Source of the DNA: Asticcacaulis endophyticus | GTDB taxonomy: Bacteria; Pseudomonadota; Alphaproteobacteria; Caulobacterales; Caulobacteraceae | DNA length: 64,000 bases | Direction of reading: 5' to 3' | Assembly (NCBI RefSeq): GCF_014652575.1 | Contig: NZ_BMZB01000002.1 | Coordinates: 1-64,000 of the forward strand | Part shown: positions 30,744 through 39,190 of the stretch, in pieces | Numbering within the stretch: position 1 is the first letter of the stretch | How the letters are laid out: every line of letters begins with the position of its first letter | The notes under the pieces: generated by a model | Databases searched by the model: none | What the model was told of the DNA's origin: nothing | Seen by the model: only the letters and a program-made list of their open reading frames with translations | Translations under genes and position numbers: made by a program

Positions 30744-31415
30744 TCATCTTAATAAGTGCTTGAATACTATATCCAGCACGTCTTCGCGTTCGGCCAAGGT
30801 CATGCCCAGAAGCTCACGCACGGCGTAGGTGACAGCTTTTTGTCCACTAGCCGGCTCATCTTTAAGGCCCTCCTGATGCACCTTGGCGATGCGGGAAATG
30901 CCGCCGATAAACCCGATCCACGCTTCGCGTTCATTGGCGCCAGAACGCAGGTATCGCGATGATCTGATCTTGCGGAACATGTCGCGGTCGCGCAGTGCCG
31001 GGCGATTGCGGATTTTGCCGCCCCCCTTGTTCTGATCCTCCGGTGAAACGCCCAGCCATCTGATGACCTTGTCCCAGAAGAACGACCGTATGCCGCCCGC
31101 TTCGACATCATAGCCCGTCAGGAGCGGCCCATCCCTGCGCCATGATTTCATGAGCACGGCACGAGCCGGGCCGATGCCGTGCTCTGGGTATAGGAAACGT
31201 ACAGTGTAATTCCCCATTGACGGTTCGCGCTTTTTCCGGCGCGCCTCAAAGGCCGATCCATCGGGATTTTTTTGTGACTTGATCCGGTCGGACTGAGATT
31301 TACGCAGATCCCGCGCCACACGCCGCATGACAGAGCGCTGACCGGCGGGCGACAGATCGCGCAACATTGTGGAGGCTATAGCTTCGAGGTCTTCGACGGC
31401 CTTCAGGTCATCCAT
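30744..31415 (-). CDS. S: Tail completion protein (P2 gpS-like, virion morphogenesis)
   Basis: 223 aa: LSPAGQRSVMRRVARDLRKS and SQKNPDGSAFEARRKK are typical of gpS. It contains an insertion (residues about 115-145) compared with short P2 S (150 aa). It overlaps R by eight bases and is last in the O-to-S operon. Confidence 0.87.
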   Translation of the reverse strand: MDDLKAVEDLEAIASTMLRDLSPAGQRSVMRRVARDLRKSQSDRIKSQKNPDGSAFEARRKKREPSMGNYTVRFLYPEHGIGPARAVLMKSWRRDGPLLTGYDVEAGGIRSFFWDKVIRWLGVSPEDQNKGGGKIRNRPALRDRDMFRKIRSSRYLRSGANEREAWIGFIGGISRIAKVHQEGLKDEPASGQKAVTYAVRELLGMTLAEREDVLDIVFKHLLR

Positions 31416-31983
31416 TTGCGGTTAGCGGCGTGCCGTCTGTGCCGATAATCTGGCTGCCGTCCGATAGCTTCAGGAAGGTGATCACCGGATAGCCCGCGAC
31501 GAATTCGCCCTGCCCATTATAGACGCGGCGCAGGGGCACGGGGGGATTGACGATCAACTCTTCACCCGCGATGTCGGGTTCGGCGCGGTGGGTCATTTCA
31601 TAGTCGCCGGGCTCGCCATTAGGCTTTGGCCGGACATCGACAGCTTCGACCAGGCTAAGCGTGATGTTCAGGTCTATTTCGTCAGTGCTGATGTAGTCGG
31701 CATCAAAGGTAATAGCCTTGTCGCCGGTGCCATGGTTGAGCAGGGCGTCAGGCTGGTGTACCCGAAGCCACAGAACGATCGGCAAAATGATTTCGTCGGG
31801 GTGGCCTGAGAAGCTGCGCACCTCGATTTCGAGCGTGTAGCGATATTCAAAGCCGTGGTTTTCACGGTGATAGCGGGTGGCAATGTGACCGCCGCGTATC
31901 CAGATGCGCAGGTTTGAGGATTCGCGCTTAAGTTCCGGCACGCTCTCGGTAATAAGGGCGCGAAGGCTGGCGGGTTTATCCAT
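31408..31983 (-). CDS. R: Tail completion protein (P2 gpR-like)
   Basis: 191 aa starting MDKPASLRALITESVPELKR, the P2 R pattern, with EIILPIVLWLRVHQPDALL. It works with S at head-tail joining. Order X-R-S differs from P2 only by loss of the lysis genes between X and R. Confidence 0.85.
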   Translation of the reverse strand: MDKPASLRALITESVPELKRESSNLRIWIRGGHIATRYHRENHGFEYRYTLEIEVRSFSGHPDEIILPIVLWLRVHQPDALLNHGTGDKAITFDADYISTDEIDLNITLSLVEAVDVRPKPNGEPGDYEMTHRAEPDIAGEELIVNPPVPLRRVYNGQGEFVAGYPVITFLKLSDGSQIIGTDGTPLTANG

Positions 31984-31989
31984 CGATGT

Positions 31990-32208
31990 TTAATCCCACA
32001 ACTGAACGATTTCGCGGGCCGCGACGGGTGATGCGGCGGCGACCGGTAGAGTGACGGCAAAGCCTTCGGGCAGGATTGCACCAATATCGGCAATACCGCG
32101 GTTAAGATCGAGGACGGTCTCGACGGTGCCAGAGCCTGCGCCTAACACCCGCCAGACCAGCGCATCGAGGGTTTCGCCCTGCAGGGCTGTCTCGACAATC
32201 GTGCGCAT
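31990..32208 (-). CDS. X: Tail protein X (P2 gpX-like)
   Basis: 72 aa from MRTIVETALQ at 32208, whose ATG overlaps the L stop (TGATG). GETLDALVWRVLGAGSGTVE and ILPEGFAVTLP follow the LysM-like tail protein X family. Small tail protein of P2 morphogenesis. Confidence 0.88.
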   Translation of the reverse strand: MRTIVETALQGETLDALVWRVLGAGSGTVETVLDLNRGIADIGAILPEGFAVTLPVAAASPVAAREIVQLWD

Positions 32209-32684
32209 CAGATCAGTTCCACGGTCGTTCGGGTGACGCCCAAGATATCGCGGATGGCATGGACGCCGTTGCGGCGATGGTCGCAAGCGGTAGGAGCCTG
32301 TTCTTCGGCGCGCTTGGCCCCTTCATTGGTGGCGCTCACGTCGCGGTGCGTTTCCATCAGATCGGCGGCGGCGAAGGCCATCACGGCACGTTTCCAGATG
32401 ACCACCAGTGCCTTTTCGCCGTTGACCTCATCAGGGCTGACCGCCGATAGCAGGGCATGGCCTTCGGCCAGCCGGTCGAGCCGCCAATCGCGCAGGTCAC
32501 CATTGACCGTTATAATCGCTCCTTCGATGGCCTCGATCAGGCGGGGATCAGGAATGGTCGAGCCGCCGATCCGCATCGTGTCACGGAAATCATTTAGTCC
32601 GATATCCGGCCAGAACGCGCCGCCGATGACCTTTAATCCGGCGGGGGATGCGGGCTTGGGCGGGGAGGCGATGAAACCGGACAT
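32208..32684 (-). CDS. L: Head completion/stabilisation protein (P2 gpL-like)
   Basis: 158 aa from MSGFIASPPK at 32684. FWPDIGLNDFRDTMRIGGST and the following helices match gpL, which closes the packaged head. It lies between M and X as in P2. Confidence 0.88.
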   Translation of the reverse strand: MSGFIASPPKPASPAGLKVIGGAFWPDIGLNDFRDTMRIGGSTIPDPRLIEAIEGAIITVNGDLRDWRLDRLAEGHALLSAVSPDEVNGEKALVVIWKRAVMAFAAADLMETHRDVSATNEGAKRAEEQAPTACDHRRNGVHAIRDILGVTRTTVELI

Positions 32685-32786
32685 GGATATCAACCATTTT
32701 GTTGACGTCACCAAAAAGGTGGCTGGAAAGGTTTCGGGGGTGGGGATCAGGTTTCAGGACGGTGTTGATGCCGTCTGAAGCCTTCA

Positions 32787-32810
32787 CCGCCCCCGAGCGC
32801 CGGGGGGCGG
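32787..32810. terminator. GC-rich hairpin between M and L
   Basis: CCGCCCCC (32787-32794) pairs with GGGGGCGG (32803-32810). It has no T-run in either direction. It lies in the only sizeable gap of the O-to-S operon and may act as an attenuator or processing site that sets the level of L, X, R and S below that of capsid protein. Confidence 0.4.
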
Positions 32811-32814
32811 TTCG

Positions 32815-33609
32815 TTAGGTGTCAGAAGGTTCAGCCGTTGCGTACGGATCAGTTTCCGGTTCCTGTTCGGCTGGCTCTTTCTTCAGTAGACGGGTGAGGA
32901 CACCGATCTCCTTTTTGACACCGCTATTCGTGTTAAGTTCATAGGCGCGGCGCAGGTGCTTTAAGGCTTCACGGCGGGCGGCATTCGGTGCCCCAACTGA
33001 GGCTTCCTTATTGTCCATAAGGCGGTCGGCCTCGCGCATCAGCAATAGGCCGATAGCCTTATGAAGGTTGGCGCGGGCCTGATCAAACACGTCATGGGTA
33101 AAGGTCAGGGCGGAGGCACGTTGCAGATGTTCGACCGGAAATTCATCATGCAGGGTGTGGGCCTTGATGGCGGCGGCTGACACGGTATCGATCAGGAATG
33201 TAGCAGGGGAGCTTTTGAAACGAGCAGGCAGATCAATATTGTGTTCAAGGATATGTTCGGCCATCGTGAAGGCCGATGAGAAATTGCCCACGTCGAGTTG
33301 CCAGACCATCAAGTTGGCGAAGATTTCATCCTGGAGGGCGAGGCCTGAATCTTCGGCAGCGCTGAGGACGCCGTAAATATAGTCGTCATACTCCGGCAGC
33401 ATGTCGCGCTTTTTGGCGATCTTGTCCTCGGTCGATTCGATCTGCTTAAGCTGGGCGCGGTGCGCGCCAAACTTGGCGCGGAGTAACTCGTACTCTGTCG
33501 CTTCTTTTCCTTCCTGCGGACGGTCGGCGGCGCGCCCGATTGATCCGGCGGCAAGGATAGCGGCTCCGGCAAGGACAGCAATGCGGTGGGCGCGGGCGGG
33601 ACTGGACAT
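32815..33609 (-). CDS. M: Terminase endonuclease/small subunit (P2 gpM-like)
   Basis: 264 aa: SPARAHRIAVLAG at the start, then YDDYIYGVLSAAEDSGLALQ and MVWQLDVGNFSSAFTMAEHI, diagnostic of the P2 M family. With P it cuts cos and starts packaging. A likely cos site is at 40121-40136. Confidence 0.92.
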   Translation of the reverse strand: MSSPARAHRIAVLAGAAILAAGSIGRAADRPQEGKEATEYELLRAKFGAHRAQLKQIESTEDKIAKKRDMLPEYDDYIYGVLSAAEDSGLALQDEIFANLMVWQLDVGNFSSAFTMAEHILEHNIDLPARFKSSPATFLIDTVSAAAIKAHTLHDEFPVEHLQRASALTFTHDVFDQARANLHKAIGLLLMREADRLMDNKEASVGAPNAARREALKHLRRAYELNTNSGVKKEIGVLTRLLKKEPAEQEPETDPYATAEPSDT

Positions 33610-33673
33610 TAAACACCTAAAAAAAAGGGGGGAGCGGACGCGCCGATCCCCCTCAGTTGCAGGGAGGAACGGG

Positions 33674-34699
33674 TTAAGCGGCGTTGCGCTCTTCGATATT
33701 TTCGATCAGGCAGGCAAAGTCCAGGTCTTCGATGACGTAGCATTCGTTCACCGATTGGAAATCATCGACCTGGTCGAGTTCGGGGTTGTCCTTGATGTTG
33801 CGGCGACGGGTGTCTTCCTGCTCATAGATCGACAGGTTCGAGAACTTGGTGATCAGGATTTTTCCGGCGGGGAAGAATGGGGCGCGGTAGGCAGGCAAGC
33901 CGCCGAGGCGCTTTTCGGCCATGATCAGTTTCAGTGCATTTTCTTCGGTCGGGGCCAGAGGCTGGTTGACCTTTGGCAGATACTTGTCATGGAGGAGGTC
34001 GCGACCGACAATGGCGACGAGGCCGGTGTCATCCGCCGCCCATGACGGCAGGAGTTCTTCGACGGCATCCATCACAATGGCGTCAAGGTTCTTATAGCTG
34101 TTGCCAGCGTGCGTGCCGTAGTAGACCTTGGTGCCGCCCGCCGGGGCTATGGACAGTACCTGTGCCGGGGCTTCGACGCGCAGTTTTTGTAGCCAGCCGA
34201 TATTCACATCCTGCAGCATCGGGTTCGCGACCAGATCGGTTGTGACAGCGGCAGAGATGCCGTTAAAACCTATGCAGATACGGTCAAGGCCCTGCGCATG
34301 AGCGATGTGATTAGAGATGCGCACCTCGAAATCGTCGAACTTGGCCCAGCGGTCAACTTCGGAATATTTCAGGTGGGTATCGAAATCGGTCTTTTTACAC
34401 AGGTACTCACGGCCATCCATCGAATGGACGGACTTAGTGGCGCGCTTGGTACCGCCAGCGGTATTGGTGCGTGAGGCGATCCGGCGATTGACGCCAAGCC
34501 CAAGCAGTTGCCCGCCCTGTTCCTTGACCAGTTCGATGTTAATCAGCTTAAGGAAATCAACCGACTCCTGTTGCTTATCGAGCAGCTTTTGCTGGATCGT
34601 CGGATCGACGTTGAATTTCGTTTCAGCCGACGCCACATTATTGATCAGGGCGATGTGGGAAACGAAAGCGGTGTAAAGGAGGCGGGTTTTGTTACGCAT
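33674..34699 (-). CDS. N: Major capsid protein (P2 gpN-like)
   Basis: 341 aa, close to P2 N in length. MRNKTRLLYTAFVSHIALIN, then DVNIGWLQKLRVEAPAQVL and FSNLSIYEQEDTRRRNIKDN are typical of P2 capsid proteins with the HK97 fold. The N-terminal 30 or so residues are expected to be removed by the O protease. Confidence 0.95.
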   Translation of the reverse strand: MRNKTRLLYTAFVSHIALINNVASAETKFNVDPTIQQKLLDKQQESVDFLKLINIELVKEQGGQLLGLGVNRRIASRTNTAGGTKRATKSVHSMDGREYLCKKTDFDTHLKYSEVDRWAKFDDFEVRISNHIAHAQGLDRICIGFNGISAAVTTDLVANPMLQDVNIGWLQKLRVEAPAQVLSIAPAGGTKVYYGTHAGNSYKNLDAIVMDAVEELLPSWAADDTGLVAIVGRDLLHDKYLPKVNQPLAPTEENALKLIMAEKRLGGLPAYRAPFFPAGKILITKFSNLSIYEQEDTRRRNIKDNPELDQVDDFQSVNECYVIEDLDFACLIENIEERNAA

Positions 34700-34746
34700 G
34701 TGCGGGGAGGCTCCGGATAGGTGACAGGGCTACGAGGTGGCGCTGA

Positions 34747-35607
34747 TTAGCAGTCAGCGCGCGGGCGGTTGTCGCCGCCGGGGGAAACGGGGCGTTGGGT
34801 GAAGGTGTTGGACGGGGTAGTTTCCATCTTGGTTTGAAGCGCGGCCAGATCGCCGGTCAGCTTGGTGAAGCGCTCATCATTGGCCTTGGTGGTCGCCTCA
34901 AGCACGGTGCCGATCCTAGTCAGGCCTTCGGTGATCGCGGCGGAAAACTTAGCATAATCAGACGCATCAGCGGGTGGTGTTACGACCGGCGGTGCTGGCT
35001 CAGTCTTGGTGGGTGTCGCCAGACCCGTGAAGAAAGCCTTCATGGCCGAAAATGCCGAGATGACCTCGCTGTTTTCACCGGTCGCCTCGTCTTCCAGTTC
35101 CAGCGTAAATTCTTCGGCGGCGGTGATCAGGTTGCCAGCTTCGACCTTGCGTGTGGCGAACGGATTGACGGTGGCTTTGGCGGCAAATTCAAGCATTTCG
35201 GTCGCCAGCGAGGCCGGGCTATCGGTGACCGCCAAACCCTGCAGATAGGCCTTTCCCGACTGAGCGAAGTTGGGGTTGATTTCGATTGAGGTGAAAAGCT
35301 TCTGCCGCTTTTTGTTGAAGGCGATCAGTTCTTCGGTCGGGTCGATCTGGGCCAACAGGGCCAGACGCTTTTCTTTTTTACCGCCGACTTCGATTTCGAT
35401 TTCTTCGGTTTTCAGCGCCAGCACATCGCCATAAGCTTTGAATGGGCCGTCCGCTGTCAGACCGCGAAAATGTTCCATGTTGACGCGAGACGCATAGGTT
35501 TCACGATTATAGGTCGCGGCCATGTCTTCGATGTCTTTGCGCTCGATCTTGCGACCATCGGCAGTCGCACCCTCAGTGGCTACACGGTGAAATTTCGATT
35601 TGGCCAT
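34747..35607 (-). CDS. O: Capsid scaffold and maturation protease (P2 gpO-like)
   Basis: 286 aa. The N-terminal serine protease of herpesvirus-assemblin type shows Asp17 (TADGR), His46 (NMEHFRG) and Ser107 (LFTSIEI), matching the P2 triad by context. The C-terminal third (about 190-286) is the helical scaffold. AAGGAG precedes the ATG, unlike the other late operon heads. It is first gene of the leftward head operon. Confidence 0.92.
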   Translation of the reverse strand: MAKSKFHRVATEGATADGRKIERKDIEDMAATYNRETYASRVNMEHFRGLTADGPFKAYGDVLALKTEEIEIEVGGKKEKRLALLAQIDPTEELIAFNKKRQKLFTSIEINPNFAQSGKAYLQGLAVTDSPASLATEMLEFAAKATVNPFATRKVEAGNLITAAEEFTLELEDEATGENSEVISAFSAMKAFFTGLATPTKTEPAPPVVTPPADASDYAKFSAAITEGLTRIGTVLEATTKANDERFTKLTGDLAALQTKMETTPSNTFTQRPVSPGGDNRPRADC

Positions 35608-35697
35608 AGCTGGCGGCTCCTTGGGTCAAACGGGGCATGAAAATGCGTTTGGGGCCAAAGAGGTGCTACGCGGTGTTTGAAGGCAACCAGCCCCAAT

Positions 35698-35716
35698 TGT
35701 GAGGTATGACCTGACA
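35698..35716. promoter_or_regulatory. Late activator (Ogr-type) site C, divergent
   Basis: TGTGAGGTATGACCTGACA, same layout as sites A and B with one arm mismatch. It lies between divergent O and P. Its centre is 57 bases from the P start codon, with TATCGT as a -10-like box at -12 to -7 of that codon. O starts 100 bases away and has a normal ribosome-binding site. Confidence 0.78.
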
Positions 35717-35763
35717 AATGGCGTGTCTCACGGGCGCGCGATGGGGCGGCATATCGTCCGCAA

Positions 35764-37560
35764 ATGACCTGCGTCCACCCTGACACCATCCCCTTTGATG
35801 CCCGCCGGATGGCGCGAAGCCTATATTGGCGCGGCTGGGGTGTGTCTGAGATCGCAGAGGAACTGCGTTTAAATCCAAACACGGTGCAGTCGTGGAAAAC
35901 GCGCGAAAAATGGGATGACGCCCCGGCGATCCGCAAAGCCGAAGACAATATGGTCACCCGCTTCAATATGTTGATCGCGAAGGAAAAAAAGACGGGGGCG
36001 GACTTTAAGGAAATCGACCTTGTGGGTCGTCAGCTTGAGAGGTTTGCGCGGATACATCGATATTTAGAGCCTGACGGGCATGAGGGCCACCTTAACCCCA
36101 AGGTCGAGAACCGGAACAAGGGGCCGAAAAAGGCACCGGATAAAAACCTGATCGATGCCGAAGCGGCTATAAAGTTGATTGAGGCGTTTTCGGCTGGCCT
36201 GTTTGAATATCAGGAAGGCTGGCGCGATTCATCGTCTTATCGCACCCGCTTTATCCTCAAGTCCCGTCAGATTGGGGCAACCTACTACTTTGCGCGTGAA
36301 GCCTTCATTCGTGGCCTTGAGACCGGCAATAATCAGATTTTCATATCGGCCAGCCGGGCGCAGGCCAATATCTTCAGGCAGTATATCGTTGAGTTCGTCA
36401 GGGCCGCGACCGGCATTAAGCTGACCGGCGATCCTATGGTTATCGAGCGAACGGACGCAGACGGCAATTCACTGGAACCGTTTACGCTCTATTTCCTCGG
36501 CACCAATTATCGCACCGCCCAAGGTTATCACGGCGATGTCTATATCGATGAAACCTTTTGGATTTACGGCTTTGACGAAATCTTTAAGGTCGCGTCAGCT
36601 ATGGCGACCCACAAGCGTTACCGCCGCACGCTGTTTTCGACGCCGTCGACCATCGCCCATCAGGCCTATCACATGTGGACGGGCGAACGGTTTAACCGCC
36701 GCCGCGCCAAGGACAAGCGGGTTAAAATCGATGTCAGTCACAAGACGCTTAAAAACGGACACTTAGGCCCAGACGGCATCTGGCGTCAGATTATATCGGT
36801 TCACGACGCCATAGCGGGCGGTTTCGACCTGGTCGATCTTGACGAGTTGATGATCGACTATTCGGTCGGAGAGTTCGCAAACCTGTTTTTGTGCGAGTTC
36901 ATTGACGATAGTGAATCGTGCTTCCCGCTGTCGCTGGTCAGGCCGTGTATGGTCGACAGCTATGAGGTGTGGGACGACTATGAGCCCTATGCCTTGCGGC
37001 CTTATGCGGGTGAAGTCTGGATCGGGTACGACCCGAATAAGGGCAATGTGGGTGATCCGGCGGGCTTGGTCGTTCTGGCGGCACCCCGAAATTCCAAGGG
37101 CAAGTTCCGGGTACTTGAGCGGGTGCGCCTGATCGGCAAGGACTTTGAAGAACAAGCCGCCGAAATCAAAAAATACTGCGCCAAATACCGCGTGACCGAA
37201 ATAGCCATCGACACGCAAGGCGTGGGCGAGGGGGTCTATCAAATCGTTAAGCGCTGGTTCCCGACCGTTCGGTCTGTGGCCTATTCGTCGCAGTCCAAAG
37301 GCCAGATGGTGCTTAAGGCGCAAAACGTCATGCGCAATGGCCGTCTGGAATTTGATGCGGGCTGGATCGACCTCTATGCGGCGCTCGCTTCAATCCATCC
37401 GCAAATTACCGCCAGTGGCCGGGACGTGACCTATGTGTCGCGCCGGTCGACGGAAACCGGGCATGGCGACATCGCCTGGGCGCTTTTGAACGCGCTTTTC
37501 TGTGAACCAATGGACGCCACAGACGGCGTCACCCCTACCGCAACCGTGGAGTTCTTCTGA
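35764..37560 (+). CDS. P: Terminase ATPase subunit (P2 gpP-like)
   Basis: 598 aa. An N-terminal HTH (VSEIAEELRLNPNTVQSWK) is followed by the ATPase with Walker-A-like FILKSRQIGATYYF (about residue 165) and Walker B VYIDETFW (about 260), then a nuclease-like domain (WIGYDPNKGN near 419). It drives DNA into the prohead. There is no Shine-Dalgarno sequence. Its stop overlaps the Q start (TGATG). Confidence 0.95.
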   Translation: MTCVHPDTIPFDARRMARSLYWRGWGVSEIAEELRLNPNTVQSWKTREKWDDAPAIRKAEDNMVTRFNMLIAKEKKTGADFKEIDLVGRQLERFARIHRYLEPDGHEGHLNPKVENRNKGPKKAPDKNLIDAEAAIKLIEAFSAGLFEYQEGWRDSSSYRTRFILKSRQIGATYYFAREAFIRGLETGNNQIFISASRAQANIFRQYIVEFVRAATGIKLTGDPMVIERTDADGNSLEPFTLYFLGTNYRTAQGYHGDVYIDETFWIYGFDEIFKVASAMATHKRYRRTLFSTPSTIAHQAYHMWTGERFNRRRAKDKRVKIDVSHKTLKNGHLGPDGIWRQIISVHDAIAGGFDLVDLDELMIDYSVGEFANLFLCEFIDDSESCFPLSLVRPCMVDSYEVWDDYEPYALRPYAGEVWIGYDPNKGNVGDPAGLVVLAAPRNSKGKFRVLERVRLIGKDFEEQAAEIKKYCAKYRVTEIAIDTQGVGEGVYQIVKRWFPTVRSVAYSSQSKGQMVLKAQNVMRNGRLEFDAGWIDLYAALASIHPQITASGRDVTYVSRRSTETGHGDIAWALLNALFCEPMDATDGVTPTATVEFF

Positions 37561-38585
37561 TGACTAATGCCGCCCCTGCGACCAAAACACCCGCCAAGCG
37601 CTCAAAGGGGAAGGTCGAAGCCTTCACGTTTGGCGATGCCGAAAGCGTTCTGGATCGGCGCGAGTTGCTGGAGCATATCGAGTGCTGGCGCAACGGAAAA
37701 TGGTATGAGCCGCCGATCAGCCTTAAGTCTTTGGCGCGGGTCATGAACGCGGGATCGCATCACCGGTCAGCCATCGTTCTCAAAAAGAACTTACTGGCGG
37801 AAAGCTTTATTCCGACATCGTTGTTATCGCGGGCAGACTTTGAGCAATTGGCGTTGGATTATCTGGCGGTAGCGAATTGCTATGTCGAGCGCGTCGACAA
37901 TATGATCGGCAGGCCAATGGCGCTCAAGCGGTCAATGGCCATGTATACGCGCCGGGGTGTCGAGCCTGATCAGTTTTATTACGTGAATAACCGGTTTCAG
38001 GCCCATGAGTTCGCCAACGGCTCAATCCTGCAAATCATGGAATATGACCTGTCGCAGGAGATTTACGGCCTGCCTGAGTATCTGGGGGCGCTGCAAAGCC
38101 TGCTGCTCAATGAGGCCGCGACCCTGTTCCGCCGCCGCTATTACCTTAATGGCGCTCATGCCGGGTTCGTGTTTTACCTGTCGGAATCGACGCTGGCGGT
38201 AAAAGACGTGGACGCTATCCGCGAACAAATCCGCAAGGCCAAGGGCGTCGGCAACTTCAAAAACCTGTTCCTGCATGTGCCAAACGGCAAAAAGGACGGG
38301 GTGCAGATCGTGCCCATGAGCGAGGCGGCGGCGAAAGACGAATTTCTTGGCATCAAAAACACGACCCGCGATGACGTGCTGGCCGCGCATCGGGTGCCCC
38401 CTCAATTGCTGGGTATCGTTCCTGCCAATTCCGGCGGGTTTGGTGACATCGGCAAGGCCCGCGACGTGTTCTTTGAAAACGAAATCAAGCCGCTGCAATC
38501 GAAGTTCCTGCAGATCAATGACTGGCTTGGCGTCGAGGCGGTCAGGTTCAAAGAGTTCCAGGCGGTTGGCGTTGGTTTAGATTAG
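37560..38585 (+). CDS. Q: Portal protein (P2 gpQ-like)
   Basis: 341 aa. IECWRNGKWYEPPISLKSLA, YTRRGVEPDQFYYVNNRFQA and IKNTTRDDVLAAHRVPPQLL are characteristic of the P2 Q portal. It forms the DNA channel at one head vertex. It is read with P. Confidence 0.95.
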   Translation: MTNAAPATKTPAKRSKGKVEAFTFGDAESVLDRRELLEHIECWRNGKWYEPPISLKSLARVMNAGSHHRSAIVLKKNLLAESFIPTSLLSRADFEQLALDYLAVANCYVERVDNMIGRPMALKRSMAMYTRRGVEPDQFYYVNNRFQAHEFANGSILQIMEYDLSQEIYGLPEYLGALQSLLLNEAATLFRRRYYLNGAHAGFVFYLSESTLAVKDVDAIREQIRKAKGVGNFKNLFLHVPNGKKDGVQIVPMSEAAAKDEFLGIKNTTRDDVLAAHRVPPQLLGIVPANSGGFGDIGKARDVFFENEIKPLQSKFLQINDWLGVEAVRFKEFQAVGVGLD

Positions 38586-38634
38586 ACTCTACTAAGCGTT
38601 GTGTTATGGATCATGTGATAGCGGAGGGGCGATA

Positions 38635-39105
38635 ATGATCGAAATAAAATATAATTGGGAACCAATATCCAATATCAGCTTAAGCCTAGACGGAAAGCCG
38701 ACATTCGGTGATCTGAGTAGTTTACAGCTTGCGGGTATCTATAAATTCGACCTGACCTGCACACAACTGGGACCGTGCATCTATATCGGTGAAAGCAAAA
38801 ACATCAAAAATCGTTGGGGAAACTATAGGCTTGGCGCTGCACAGACGGCATATAAGGTTCACCACGTCCTTAAGAGTGTCCTGCGCCGACAGGGTGTAGG
38901 TGCCGCGCATAGGATGATCGACTTAGAACTCAAAATTCACGGCATCACAAGGGACGTGAAATTAGAGGATAAAGATTTTAGGCTGCTATTTGAAACCTCC
39001 GCAATAGAGGACGCCCGGAGCCAAGGATTAATTGTCTTGTCCAGGCAAACCCTAATCGACCGCCTATTGGAATATGATGTTTTAGATGGCGGGGAAGTGA
39101 CCTAA
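38635..39105 (+). CDS. GIY-YIG-type nuclease-like protein (156 aa)
   Basis: The start MIEIKYNWEP at 38635 follows GGAGGGG. AGIYKF (34-36 GIY) and CIYIGESKNIKNRW (50-52 YIG, Arg60) give the GIY-YIG catalytic pattern; an acidic residue in FETSAIEDARS may be the metal ligand. It is more AT-rich than the neighbours. It may be a homing-type, anti-host or packaging-linked nuclease; its place next to cos resembles HNH genes near terminase in other phages. Confidence 0.68.
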   Translation: MIEIKYNWEPISNISLSLDGKPTFGDLSSLQLAGIYKFDLTCTQLGPCIYIGESKNIKNRWGNYRLGAAQTAYKVHHVLKSVLRRQGVGAAHRMIDLELKIHGITRDVKLEDKDFRLLFETSAIEDARSQGLIVLSRQTLIDRLLEYDVLDGGEVT

Positions 39106-39190
39106 ACACCTCTGCTCTTCGTTCAGATCGCACCCCGCCGCCTTGGCAGGCGCGTGGAATAAAGTGTGATTTGAACGGAGTTTCAATAAA

